64,000 nt of DNA from Canna indica (GCA_034359265.1 CP136890.1:85833501-85897500); one strand, 5' to 3'. Counted from the first letter of the stretch, positions 1 through 12,400 are shown. The notes: generated by a model from the letters alone, not told the origin. Numbers and translations: made by a program.

Positions 1-1694
1 TTTTCTTACACTTAAACAATTCAGTATAAGTATAGGGGCTTTTAAAGTAAACCAATGTAACTAAACCATCCAACTTGATTCCTAGTTCATATTGACCATT
101 AGGACCAACTCCAATTATTTAGATCTTCATTTCAGTGAGGTGAAGAGACCAATTCAAGCGTATATAATTAGCTTAACGTACCCTGATCTCAAATCAAGGT
201 AAAAGGAGCCAACTAAGGAACCAAAGCTAGGTAGATGCACTGTTTGATATTTCAGAGTGCTAGGTAGCCAATCCAACAAAGTTACCAAGACTGGGTACTG
301 GACCAGTATTTGAGATTTTGAATAGAATAGAACAAAATTTGACGAGAAAACAGATAAAAGGTGAAATGAACACAACTACATGGAATGCTGTATGTATAAC
401 AGAACCAACAGGAGCTCAGAAAACAAGTTAAAGAAATTGATCTGTCTATTGCAGATATAAAAATGTTAGAGAAAAGTGAAGATACATTTCAAAATCTTGC
501 ACAAAACCTAAGTGACTTGACAGAAAAGAAAAAGTTATTCGTAATGGATTGGAATGAACAAGAAAGGTCAACATTTCTTTCCCCAAGGCAAACATATGAA
601 TGAGTAAAGATGATAAAGTTGAAGAAGAAGTTATGAGGTACGACAGATATGGTTCTTACATAAAGGGGAGGTTTCAGGTTCAAGAGAACAAACAAATAAT
701 CACATGGAAAAGCAAAAGGTTGAAAGGAAAGAAGGGCAAACAAAGGGAATAATCAAAAGTCACTTGTTGAAACTTAAAGTTAAAACCACAACAATTTCCC
801 ATTCAACAATAAGGTAGAATGTCAGATCAAGGAAAATGAATGCAATTTAAAGTCATACCATGAGAACAAATTAATAGACGTTGGAAAACAAAAGGAACAA
901 GAAAAATTGCGAAGGTTAGAGCCCCTGGCTAGACATTTTTATAGCTGAAAAAAAGATAAACCAAATTTCAGACTCATATCTTATTCTTCTTTTAAAACCA
1001 AATTTCTCTTTGTCTGTTGCTTAACATCTGTAGGAAACTAGTTGAGTAACTACTTCAGGAAGAAATTTGCTCCTCAGCAAAGTGTTTCACCTGTATGCAG
1101 CCATAAAGTTCCAATTTGGGGCTTATTTAAGATTTTTATTCGATATTGAGGATATGAACATATAAACAATTATATGGAAGAATGCAATTAACAACAAATA
1201 TGGGAAAAGAAAAGAAAAGACAAAAACAAAAAAACATAATACAGCAAAATATTTATTAAAGAGAATATTAAATTTGAAACCACAAAAACAAGGGTGTTAA
1301 AAGATGTCAAAACCTAACATCAGAAGAACTACAGGATAGAAAAATGACTAAATTAATTATGTAGGGTCCTAGAAGATCAGCAATGACAGTGACAAGTGCG
1401 ATAATTGAATCAACAAAAGCACATATCATATGCATACAAGTAAAGTTGAGTTTATCTGAATCATCATAGAACATGAAGATAACAAATGACGCAAGGACAA
1501 AAAAGGTCATACCCCGAAGAATTAACGGCCAAAATGAAGCAAAAAATTTTGGGGGTGTTTGTGAGTCTAGGATGAAGAACACAACAATGCCATGATCAAT
1601 CAGAAATCATTTGCAAGATCATCAAACAGCAAAATTCTCCACTAGCAAGCATTCGAACAGATCAATCTAACCAAGAGAACTCCTGTTCTATTAC
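1..1694 (-). other. First intron (partial) of the SPL gene
   Basis: This AT-rich stretch lies downstream of the splice donor that ends the SPL exon (GTAATA on the minus strand, starting at 1694). I searched it for the expected second exon, which should encode the rest of the SBP domain with a basic KRSCRRRL-type nuclear signal. No GC-rich or homologous segment is present, so exon 2 must lie left of the window or be missing. No other gene is supported here. Confidence 0.6.
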
Positions 1695-2095
1695 CTGCTG
1701 CACTGCTGGCAGAAGCGCTGCTCTTGGCCCCGGACCACCACCACCGGAGTCTTGGAGTGCGCCTCGCACACTTTATGGCGCCGGTGATACTCCCGGCACT
1801 TGCTGAGATCCACCTTGCACCCATCGACCGAGCAGGAGACGCCGTGGCCGGCGTTTGGCGGAGCCCGCGGCCTCTTCGGGGGACCGGGCGGCAGCGCCAT
1901 CCCCATCGACGCGGTAGTAGTAGTAGGTTGGGCATTCCATTTGTTTGAGGAACCAAACTCGCCAAGTCCCCCGAGCTTGAGATCGACTGAGCAATCGAGC
2001 TCGCTCGACTCGACGTCCACCGAGCCGATGCTTAGTCCAGCATCGCGGTCGAGCTCTTCCAGGTTCCAAGGAGGCATCTTGAGATCCCAATCCAT
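1695..2095 (-). CDS. SBP-box transcription factor, exon 1 (SPL16/SPL13-like), partial
   Basis: This is the first coding exon of a plant SQUAMOSA-promoter-binding-like factor, a nuclear regulator that binds GTAC-core sites. The 133 complete codons begin [10 protein letters not shown], typical of the SPL16/SPL13 group, with the conserved [13 protein letters not shown] patch at residues 35-47. The SBP domain starts at Cys88. Zinc-finger-1 ligands Cys88, Cys93, Cys110 and His113 are all visible, and the first ligands of the second finger follow at FCQQCSR (Cys129, Cys132). The exon ends AG|GTAATA, splitting the last Arg codon, exactly where SPL genes carry an intron. The second finger's remaining ligands, the nuclear localisation signal and any miR156 site would be in later exons outside the window. 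The frame is intact and GC-rich against an AT-rich background, so it looks like a live gene. Assignment to a particular SPL number is inference. Confidence 0.93.
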
Positions 2096-2132
2096 GAAAG
2101 CAACCTCTCAAAGCCGCTCTGCCTCTCTTCTA

Positions 2133-2133
<1 letters not shown>

Positions 2134-2178
<45 letters not shown>
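2134..2178. repeat. (CT)n / (GA)n microsatellite in the SPL 5' leader
   Basis: A pure 45-base CT tract ends about 40 bases upstream of the SPL start codon, so on the transcribed (minus) strand it reads as a GA repeat. Such tracts are common in leaders and core promoters of plant regulatory genes and can recruit GAGA-binding (BBR/BPC) proteins. That role is inference here. The tract is surrounded by further CT-rich sequence from about 2101 to 2290. Confidence 0.9.
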
Positions 2179-2179
<1 letters not shown>

Positions 2180-2181
<2 letters not shown>

Positions 2182-4089
2182 TTTTTGTCTTTCTCGTCAC
2201 TTCCCTTTTCCTAAGCCTACCTCCCTCTGTCACTCTCTCTTCCGCACTTGTCTCGCTATCAGTTTAATAATGCTTGCTTTTCTCTCTCACCAGTCCTCCA
2301 TGAATGCCATCAAGGAGTTGACCGAGGGAGGAAGCCAAGGGCAGTGAAGAGGAGATGGCAATGGGAGACATGGTGGGCTGGTTTTGGAAGGGGGCTGCTG
2401 AGAGTGGACAGATGAGAACCTACTCAGTTATCAAACAGAGAAATCATACAAAAGAAGGTCAACAAAGTATGAAGAAGCAAGAATTAGCATGCAGAGGGAA
2501 GAAGAACATAATAATAATATGGCAAGTACACAAAGTATCCAGGAACAGGTAGACCAACAGCAACCCAAGATCTAGCACACCAATTCAAGAAACCTTATAT
2601 TGTAGAACAGCTCAAAGTGCATCAAAAGAATCAAAAAGGTAGACATAGTATCCAGGAATAGATAGACCATCAGCAGCAAGCCAAGATCAAAGCATCCCAA
2701 GCTCATGGATAGGCCTCAGACCAAGTTAAAAATTAAACCTTGGGAAAAGAAGATGGAGAGGAATAAAGGGGAGGAAGGAAGAGGAGGAGATGATGATGAA
2801 GGTTGGAAAATATGGGAACAAGCATCTGGACTCCAAAGCAAAAGCAGAAAACCAAAAAGCTAGGAGACAGCTGCAGAGGCTTGTCAGTACTTGCAGACAA
2901 GGGCAGCAGGAGACTGATTTGGTTTGGAGCTTTCCAACCATTCAATCCCTGACATGGATTCCAAAGGGAACAATGAATGTGATGAAGGGAAAAGGGGGAG
3001 CTAAAACTTGTGTAGGCTAAGCACCTCACAAAAGCTTGCTTCTGTTCACCTTTTCTTTTTCATTTTCTTTTCCTGTTGCTGTTCACCTTGATATCAAGCA
3101 CCTACTACAGTCTAAAAAAGCCCAGTTTGAACAAGGAAGAAGAGCAGGAGGCATGGAGGGGCATGTGTTGCAATTATTGGGTGGAGTAAATGGTCATGGA
3201 TATTAAATGGGGGTGGGGTTGGGACTTGGGACTTGGGAATTGGGATGGGAAAAAGGTAACTCCCAGCTTGTCATTTGTCTTGATTTATCTTTCTGGGCTT
3301 TACTTTGAGTTGGCATTGGTTAGGGGGGAAATGGAAATTGGAAAGGGTGGGGCACTAAAATAATATGACAGGAGGATTAAGGGATATAATACTTATGTAT
3401 TGTATATTATAGAAAATTAAAAGCATTCTATCCTCATTAAAATAAACAACTAAGTCTTTTATTTCTGAAATAAACACAATCTTACTGTCATTTTAAAAAT
3501 TATATCCAGTGAGTGACAGCAAGCTTGGGCTTCTATCTCTCTCCTATTTTTGAAAAAATATTTTTTTGGGTCTCTCTCTCTCTCTCTATACATGAATTTT
3601 CTCTGATACTCATAATAAAACTTTCACATGAGACAAACTATATGGTTATCTAGTCAAGCTTAATTAATTAGATATATGTTAATTCCAAGTCTATTTAAAG
3701 GAGGAAATCATTTATAGAAGACCACATGAGTTGAATGCATTAGTTTATTTGGTCAAGCACATGAAAACATGTTCATGTGCTTGTGTTTTAATTACCGGGT
3801 CATTGTTTATTTGGTTGTCCACTGTACTTTAGGGCATGGATGTTGATGTCTTTGATCCTTTGACTCATTTGGGAGTTGAGTTTGCTTGATTCCTGTAGCA
3901 AAAACCTTGTTTGATACCTTTAGGTACTTTTGTAAGGATATATGCATGTCTGGCCAAGATTTTAATTCTACCAAAATATTTTATTAATATGTTTGATTCC
4001 TGTAGGTTCTTTCTCTGATTATTAATATATTATGAATCACTACAGTATCTTTAAATCTGAACCAGTATTTTAATTCAGAAAGGTATCTT

Positions 4090-4092
<3 letters not shown>
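2180..4092. other. Upstream region of the SPL gene, no gene seen
   Basis: This is the 5' flank of the SPL gene: CT-rich next to the leader, then purine-rich, then AT-rich beyond 3400. Several short open frames exist on both strands, but none shows conserved motifs or coding composition. The only structure found is the short duplication listed separately. Confidence 0.5.
2529..2700. repeat. Imperfect direct duplication of about 50 bases
   Basis: A segment starting near 2529 (containing GTATCCAGGAACAGGTAGAC) recurs starting near 2642 (GTATCCAGGAATAGATAGAC), about 113 bases on. Similarity continues through a CAAGATC motif. It looks like an old local duplication in the SPL upstream region. Confidence 0.6.

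Positions 4093-4141
<49 letters not shown>
4093..4141. repeat. (AT)n microsatellite
   Basis: An uninterrupted AT dinucleotide tract of about 49 bases in AT-rich intergenic DNA. Confidence 0.95.
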
Positions 4142-4145
<4 letters not shown>

Positions 4146-4529
4146 ACTTGGTACTAATTAATCACAAATAGGCTAATTGAAAATGAAAAAGCCAAGCTAA
4201 AATAAAAAATGAATCTTGCATGAAAAATGTGTTTTAGGTTTAGCATGTGCAGTGAGTCAGTGACTGGCTGAATAACTAGATAGCTTTGGAATGACTGAAA
4301 GATCATTAATGATTTAAGTAGCAGTTTCTCGATCGATTACAAATCTACAAACTACAATGCATGCTCCCCTTGAAAAGTATTTATATATGTTTGAAACATT
4401 TCTTAACAATATATCCTTCTCTCTTTACGACGTTGACTCTTCTCGTTGGAACTTCAACCATTGTTTTTATCCACATGTGTGTAATTTTTTGTGAATGTAA
4501 ATTTTCACGACTAAAATAAATAAATACTA

Positions 4530-7160
4530 TTACCGACGGTTATAACCGTCTTTGCACCATTGCTAAACTTTAGTGATGATAAAAACAACTGCAAGACATC
4601 GCTAATGAGTTGTGATGGCAGAAAGCGACAATCGATCGTTGATATAATGTATCTGTAATGATCACATTAATTAGCCGTCGTAGATACCATTAATTATCGG
4701 CAACGGCTCTAGCAGATGTTGATGCCTCGAGATCATCAATGGTAGAGCCACAGCTTTCCAACGATACAATTTTGGCAAGACCGTCATTGAATACATCAAA
4801 TGTGATATTCTAAACTCAAATCGTGTCTGAATAAATTAATTTTTAATAAGCTTCCTGTGACGACTTAGCCATGACTTTTCAATGGTGGAGCCATGGCAAG
4901 CACGTCGCTAATACATCAACTACAGCATTCTAAATTCATTCGAGACCCAAATAAACTTTAATTGGATAAGCTTTTTGCAACAGTTTCGTCCATCGCATAA
5001 CACTACATATCTCTGACTGGGGATGTCAATTGGGCGGGGCGGATACGAGGGTGCCTACTCGTTACCCGCCCCGCGAAATATACGAGTACCCACTACCCGT
5101 TTAATTTCTCGCAGATATAAAAAATGAGTACCCAAGACACTTTAAAAAATGTAAATTATAATATTTTGATAACAACTTCAAATATAAACACACTACACAA
5201 GATTATAAACACGAGATCTTGAAATATAAGCTACAAATATTTCTCAATATCATCATAAAGTTTTAAAACATAAGGTCTTCAAATATAAATTACAAATATT
5301 TCTTAACATCAACATAAGATTTTAAAATATAAAGTCTTCACCATAAGGACAATTTACTTATTTTCGCGGATAACAAGTACCTGCGGGTATGGGTACTATA
5401 ATACTCGTACCCGCCACATATAATAAACGGGTAAGAAAAATTACCCACGAAATCCCTACGGGTAGAAAATTAACCCACATACCCGTCATAAACGGGTAAA
5501 TACCGGCGGGTATCCGCCTAAACGAGTATTATTGTCATCCTTATCTCTGACGACCTTCCGTTGGAAAATCATCGTGAACTTTGATTATTTTTTTTCCCAC
5601 TTCATTTTAAATATTTAAATAACCTATAAATACATAATTTAATTCATGTTACATTATTCAAATACATTAAAAAATACTGTCTAAAACATCATTAATTATA
5701 TACAATATTCGACATTCGATACATCTAACACCATATTCAAATCATGCATTTAGGTTAAAAAACGATCTAAACACATCGAAAGTCAACATTGATACACATC
5801 AAACACATCAAAAGTCAGATGGTACACATCAAAACACATTGAATATATATAATTTCAAAATGATGTGTTTGATTAATGAAATATATATAAGTACTCAAAC
5901 TGTATACAAGTATTCAACACAAAACAAAAAACTAACTCTGAGGAGGGGAAGGGAGCAACGATTTCTAAGTGATCGATGAAGAGGGCTCCCTGGGACCATG
6001 GAGTGCTATGTCACTATGAGTTGTCATCTACACCATAAATGAACGCATTTCCTTGAGCGTGCATTTGTTGTTGATTCCCCGTTACTTAATTTGGTTTGCT
6101 CCTCCATGCATTGTCTTTATTGGGCAAACTCAACCTCCAAGCTGGTAATGCAATTCAGGTTCTCTCTACTCGACGCCGACGGGCCCGCACTAGCGAGAGG
6201 ATGGATTGGTTCTCTAAGCGGGCCTACAACTTTTAACAACTCATAACTTCTCAAGTATCTGGCACAAACATATTAGTAATCAAGCTAATTTACATTCCAA
6301 TTAAAATGATCATCGAGACTATTCAGAATCATAATTCAAAAAGAATAAGTCGAGGGGACTGCAAATATGCTAGAAGATTCATTAGGGGTATGAAGTGCAG
6401 AGTTGCTCGATGATCTAACATCATACGACGCCCTATGAAAATTCTCAAAATTATATCTTGATTTAAATCCTTTTCTATATAAATGTCACGGTCTTTCGGT
6501 CTAAAAATCTTGAGTTGGTGCAAACACAACAAGGCATTGGATCTTATCATTGCCAACAAAATTCAAGTTTGAATACGTGAAATTTAAGAAATAAGTTACA
6601 TTTAAAACTCTTCAATTAAAGTTTCACAATCAAATGGTTGTTGCATCCAATTTAATTAGATTATTTGACATGACTTTGTCAAATCATCATCTTTTGTTAT
6701 TTATGATTTTTGAGGTGATACCGTCTCATTCCATTCTTGAATCATGTTATTCACATAGCATAACTATTTTTTTCAACAGTTAACTTTATTCAAAATATTA
6801 GACTAAATACACATATATATCGGTTGATGTGTATCAAATAATAAGGGAGATTGCTAACATTTGTGAATGAAGAAAGTGCTAAAATAAATAACTAGGGACA
6901 ATACTTCAAGGATTGCACATCGTATAAAGGTACATATATTTCTTTTCTACAAATATACATCAAAATGGATTTAAGGTTTTGTGTAATCACGATAAATTCA
7001 TTGACACATATTAATTTGCTCGTCATGATTAATTTGTAAAATTTAATAAACACATGTACGTATTAACTCGCTCATCGATACATACATTATTTGCTCATCT
7101 GTCATGCATAAACTTAACGTAAAATTCTAAATAAATTGAACAACGAGCACTAAAATTTAA
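4530..7160 (-). mobile_element. Decayed CACTA transposon relic
   Basis: Minus-strand translation of about 6330-6700 gives a degenerate, stop-riddled copy of the TNP2 N-terminal transposase-associated domain. Patches matching the better copies at 21386 and 32069 can be read (VTYFLNF.YSN..FV, RFLDRKTVT). The flank at 6880-7010 matches the leader of those copies (GGGACAAT...CGTATAAA...GGATTTAAGGTTTTG). The part at 5940-6230 resembles the TNPA coiled-coil end. Short repeats with GACG..T cores at 4530-5000 and again just after 5543 look like a subterminal region. No clean terminal repeats were found. Boundaries are approximate. Confidence 0.6.
5018..5543. mobile_element. hAT-like non-autonomous element rich in GGGTACCCG-type palindromes
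   Basis: The element is flanked by an 8-base direct repeat TCTCTGAC (5010-5017 and 5544-5551). Its ends are imperfect inverted repeats: TGGGGATGTCAAT on the left, and TAAGGATGACAAT when the right end is read in reverse. The 8-base duplication and the GGGATG.CAAT end are typical of hAT-type non-autonomous elements. Both outer portions are packed with ACCCGC/GCGGGTA/ACGGGTA words that pair with each other; the centre is AT-rich with no coding capacity. It sits inside the CACTA relic. Confidence 0.75.
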
Positions 7161-7610
7161 TCTGTGATAGCTCAAGCGCATAATGCTAAGCTAATGTTTT
7201 TTTTAAAAAAATATCAACGATATCATGTGAGATTCAAATATTATTCGTGAGTCGTAGAAAATATTAACAATGCTTTATGATTATCATGCATCATGACGGT
7301 AGATGCACGCATATCTATGCTAAAATAAAAATAAAATTCAAATATATTCAAATATTTTATATATTTAAACATAATTAAATTAAAATTCATTTCAATTTTG
7401 ATTCCATTTATTCTATTCCATGGTGATATCTTTCAGTACATGACATTGTGCCACATCATTTAAAGTGGATGACACGTCATTATTTGGTACATGATGTGAG
7501 GTGAGCTACTGTTGATTGAGAAATAACGTAACAAGGAGGATTTATAATAAGTTGCCATGTCATACATTATCATATCAATGACACGGACATCCACGTCCAA
7601 GCTGGGAAAA

Positions 7611-7627
7611 CATTATACATAAACTCT
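7611..7627. repeat. Left target-site duplication of the first LINE
   Basis: CATTATACATAAACTCT occurs here next to the poly-T (poly-A on the minus strand) and again at 15623-15639. The exact 17-base repeat defines the LINE insertion. Confidence 0.95.
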
Positions 7628-7661
7628 TTTTTTTTTACCAAAACATAAATATATTTACTAA

Positions 7662-9446
7662 GGGGGCGTTTGATTGCTCGCAAGTACAAATGCTGCAACT
7701 CTAGTTGCAGCATTTAGATAACAAATTTGTTTGGTTGGCTGCAAAATCATTTTGCAGCATTTACTAGTTGCAACTTGTATTTCAAATATCATTTGCGGAC
7801 CGCAAGTGAAATTGCAGCCCAAAAAGCCCGCAATACAAGATTGCGGGCTGCAAATGCAATAATTTAAGTATTGAAAAATAATTAATTTTGGCGACGTAGA
7901 GTCGTCGGATGAAGACGAGATAAATATCAAAATTGTAGGTTTTTGCGTGCTGAACCTGATGGTAGTGTCAGATTTTACATCTGATGTCATTTGATAGATT
8001 TTTTAATATATTTTCAGTATTATACAAAAATTAAAAATTATTAATTTGTCAGACAAATCGTGTCGGGCCTAAGTTTTTAGCCTGGCCCGAAAAAATTTGT
8101 CCCAGGCTCGACCCAAAAAATTTATGCCTGACCAGGCCCAAAAAAGTTCGTGTCCAGCCTGGCCCGAAAAAATTTGTGCCTGACCCGGCCCGAAAAAATT
8201 TGTGTCCGTCCCGCCCCGAAAAAATTTGTGTCCGACCCGACCCAAAAAATTCGTGCACTGCACGACCCGTCCCAGCCCGGCTCGGTCCGAAAAAATTCGT
8301 GCCCAACCCGGCCTGAAAAATTTCGTGCCCAGCCCGACTCAAAAATTTCGTGCTTGGCCTAGCCTGAAAAAATTCACTGTCGGCCCGACCCTGCCCAAAA
8401 AAAATTCGTACCTCGGCCCGGCCCGAAAAAATTCATGCCCGACCCAAAAAAATTCGTGCCCAACCCAGCCCTGCCCGAAAAAATTTATGCACTGCCCGAC
8501 TCGTGCCGACCCGAAAAAATTCGTGCCTTGCCCGGTCCAAAATTATTCGTGCACGGCCCAACCCCAAAAAATTTGTGCCCAACCCGGCCCAAAATATTTT
8601 GTGCTCGGCCCGCCCCAAAAAAATTCGTGCCCGGTCTGGACCGAAAAAATTCTTGCCTGGCCCTGCCCAAAAAAATTCGTGGTCAGCCCTGCCCAAAAAA
8701 ATTCGTGTCCCTACCCGACCCGAAAAATTTCATGCCCAGTCCGAAATATTCGCATCGGGCCCAACCTTGCCCGAAAAAATTCGTGCACTGCCCATCTTGA
8801 CTCGGCTCGGCCCAAAAAATTTATGCCCGACCCCGCATGAGAAAATTCGTTCCCGGCCAAAAAAAATTCGTGCTCGGTCCGAAAATTTTTTTGCCCGACC
8901 CGGCCTGAAAAAATTCGTTTCCCGGCCCAGCTCAAAAAAATTCATCCCCGGCCCGGCCTGACCAGAAAAAAAAAATTCGTGCCCAGCCCGAAAAAAAATT
9001 GTGTTCGGCCCAGCCTTGCCAGAAAAAATTCGTGCACTGCCCAACCTGTCTTGGTCCGGCTCGGGCCGACTCGAAAAAATTCGTGTCCGGCCCGGCCCAA
9101 AAAGATTTGTGCACGACCCAACCCGAAAAGTTCGTGCCCGGCCCTGCCCGAAAAAGTTTGTACCCGGTCCGGATAAATTCGTGCATGCTCGGCCCGTCCC
9201 GTCCCGGCCGGGCTCAGCCCGACTTGAGAAAATTCGTGCCCGACCCGACCCGAAAAATTTCATAAGATGCAAGTTGCAAGTGTAATTACAACTTCCATTT
9301 GCGGCCAACCAAATGCTTGCAAATAGAAGTTGCAACTCTACTTGCGGGCAATCAAACGGTAGGCTGCAAAATCTATTTGTGGGCATTTGCTTTTGCATGC
9401 AAATAGATTTTGCAGCATTTACACTCGCGGGTAACCAAACGCCCCC
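7662..9446. mobile_element. Non-autonomous PIF/Harbinger-type element (Tourist-like)
   Basis: Both ends carry the inverted repeat GGGGGCGTTTG(A/G)TT. The 3-base direct repeat TAA flanks it (7659-7661 and 9447-9449). This combination is the signature of PIF/Harbinger and Tourist elements. The outer 300-400 bases on the left and 170 on the right are built of paired words such as TTGCAGCATTT, AAGTTGCAA and GCGGGC, able to fold back on each other. No transposase is encoded; the centre is a 1.2-kb minisatellite. It inserted within the LINE's 3' end, overlapping the ORF2 stop. Confidence 0.88.
8050..9272. repeat. Minisatellite of CCCGACCCGAAAAAATTCGTG-like units
   Basis: About 1.2 kb of degenerate tandem units, roughly 20-30 bases each, alternating a C-rich part (GCCCGGCCCGACCC) with an A-rich palindromic part (CGAAAAAATTCGTG). 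AATT in the middle makes each unit partly self-complementary. Units vary by single changes and in the number of CCCG words. Several reading frames on both strands stay open for 60-220 codons purely because the unit lacks stops. These frames are not treated as genes. Confidence 0.95.
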
Positions 9447-12400
9447 TAAGTAACATGAAATCCAGCATAAATACAGTCTATGGTAAGAATCGCGTCGAGG
9501 TCAGGAGGGCGAACAGACGTCCAAATATTGGACTCCCTCCAGACTCGAGCTCGGTTTGCTGCCCAATGGGCAGCTTTATTACAAGATCTAGGCATAAATG
9601 AAAAAAAAAAAACATTTGAAAATTTCATAATGTAATAAAGAATATTTTGAACCACCGCAAAGATGAACCACGGGATCCTTGAGTATCCATTTATTGAGTC
9701 CACCAAGAGCTTACAGTCGGACTAAGTTGTCTAACTTCATAGAATCTGCAAAAGTGAGAACAAACAAAGCAGCCACCCCTTCACAATGCAAAACAGAGCT
9801 AGAGTAAAAAAAATTATTAGCCGCATATAAACATGAACCAAGGGAATTTCTTCAAATAAACCCGGCACCACCATCATTATTCAATAATGATCCATCACAA
9901 TTAAACTTTAACATGTTAGAAAGAGGGGGAGACCAATGAGGAGTATGAGTTATCAGGGTAGGATTACCCTCAAGACTTACATGAATTGAATATTTATCAG
10001 AGAACGCAATAATCCGAGATAAGACAACACTAATGGTTGGTTTAGCCTCACCATGCAATGTACAATTCCTAAAATATCAGATAAACCATATTGTGTTAGC
10101 AACAATGGCTGAGGGTCCCTTACCCCATGTAGGGGAAGAGGCCGGCAGCAGCCAGCTACTAGAACACAAATTAATTCTATTTGAAAAATCCAAATTTAGG
10201 GTAGATCCTAAAGCAAGCCACAACTCAAAAGCAAAACAACAGTTCGAGAAAAGGTGTTGCAGAGTCTCAGGCTCCAAATCACAAAGAATACAAGACTGGA
10301 AATTAGTAATCCCTAAGTGAAACAAGCGAGAACGAGTTAACAGCCTACCATGGCAAAGTTTCCACAATTTTTTTTTAACTTTGGGAGCAATGGCAAGCTT
10401 CCAAATTTTTCCCCAAACTGGATTAGCAACAGTAAGATTTGGTTCATGGCTTTTTAGGAAAGAGTATGCAGAGGAAGCATTAATACAACCATTAGATGTT
10501 CTCATCCAAATGAATTGATCATCATAGGGTTCTACAGGTAACACGATATCCTCAATGGCCTCCCACAAAGTTTTATCACAGAAAATATTTTCAAAGAAAT
10601 TTGACCAAGCATGATTATTCATCAAGTTATTAACATGAGTAAAACTATCAAGCAAATTAACATTGATGTAAGTTGGCTTCAAAGCAAGAGGAAGATCAAG
10701 AACCCAAAAATCATTAAAGAGGAAAGTATTGTCACCCGTACAATTGATCTTTTTGAACCCAAATTTCAGATTGGAGAAAGCATTTTGAAAAAGTTTCCAA
10801 GCCCAAGAGGTATTGGGCTGAGTAGAACAGAAGGTAAGGGATAGAGAAAGATACTTGGCTTTGACAAGCTGGGTCCAAAGGGAGTTGGAGTTATTGATGT
10901 AACCATGAACTCTCTTGGCATGAAGAGCTAAGCTTTTATTTTTGAGGTCTTGAATACCTAGCCCCCCTTGAGCTCTAGGGAGGATTACAGTGTCCCAACT
11001 AATTAAGTGCATCCTCTTATTGCCATTAGAACCACTCCAAAGAAAGTTTTTCAGCTTTTCCTCAATGAGTTTTATGATATCATTGTTAAGCCAAGTAACA
11101 AACAAGGAGTGGACAAGAATAGCATTGATGACAGAATTTATTAAGACTATTCGCCTAGCTTGGGAGAGGAAATTGGATTATCAAGAACTGATTTTGGACT
11201 CAATCTGAGAGAGGATATAATCATAGTTTTTTTTTTGGGGGGGGGGGTCTCCTAGGAGCTATCATAGTACCAAGTTACTTAAAGGAAAACTTCCCAAGTC
11301 TCATGCTCAGGGAAGATGCAATTCTATTTTTAATTGCAGTATGAGTGGAATGGGGAAAGAAGAGTTCAGATTTAGAGAAATTAACTTTTTGATCAGTCAG
11401 GTTCTCATAGTGAATGAAAATGTTCTTACTGGAGTTTATACTTTTACTATTAGCTTTGAAGATGAGGATTATATCATCTACAAACATAAGGTGGCTGATG
11501 AATATATTATTGCTAAAAGTAAAAGGAGTGAGTTGATTGTTTATAACAACAGTATTAATGGGATTGCTAAGGGTTTGGGCAACAAGGATATAAAGGAAGG
11601 GGGAGATTGGGTCCCCTTGCCTAATACCTTTGGTAGCATGGAAAAAATCAGAGTTAGAAGCATTAATAGTGCAAGTAAAGGAGGTAGTGGAAATACAAGA
11701 GTATATCCATTTAATGAAAGTTTCAGGAAAGTTGCAAAGGGTGAGAACTTTTGTCATAGCAGGCCATTTGAGAAGATCAAAGGCTTTCTCTAGGTCGATC
11801 TTAGCAATAATGAAAGGGCATATGCTTTTAGAAGCATAGGTGGAATGCACCAGCTCCTGAACAATAAGAAAATTGTCATGGATGCTCCTAGATTTAACAA
11901 ATGCAGATTGTTCCTGGGAGATGAGAAGAGGAAGACAAGGCTTAATATGATTCACTAAGATTTTAGAAATGATCCTATATGAGATATTACATAAGGCAAT
12001 GGGTCTAAAATCTTTAACCACCGTAGGGGATTGACATTTAGGAATGAATGTTAGTATAGTTTGGTTCCAACTAGGAGGGAAGGTAGCAGAGGAGTGGAAG
12101 GTATTTAAGCAGTGAGAAAAAATCCTCGGAGATAGTGGACCAATAATGCTTGTAAAATTCAGCTGTAAAACCATCGAAACCTGGACTCTTGCCATTGCCC
12201 AAAGACCTAACAGTATCCCATATCTCAGAGGCAAAGAAGGGGGCAGTGAGGGTATTGGCAAGGTCATGAGTGATTTGAGTGAAAGCAGGCCAAGGTAGGG
12301 ACATAGGAGAAGGCTCAGGATTGGGCTCGGAGGACCAAAGGTTAGAATAGAAATTAACAAATTCAAGGGGGATAGCAAATTTATCTGTAATAATTTCATT

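Noticed and set aside
154..375. Minus-strand frame beginning MCSFHLLSVF, resembling the FHLL start of SPL exon 2
   Set aside because: The similarity stops after five residues. The required basic KRSC.RRL and the second-finger Cys/His ligands are absent, and composition is non-coding.
1773..2267. Plus- and minus-strand overlapping frames around the SPL exon
   Set aside because: Shadows of the GC-rich SPL exon and CT repeat in other frames.
8069..9398. Long open frames on both strands across the minisatellite (up to about 220 codons)
   Set aside because: They exist in many frames at once and simply translate the repeat unit (GRAGHEFF..., PTRPKKFVP...). No conserved domain or start context.
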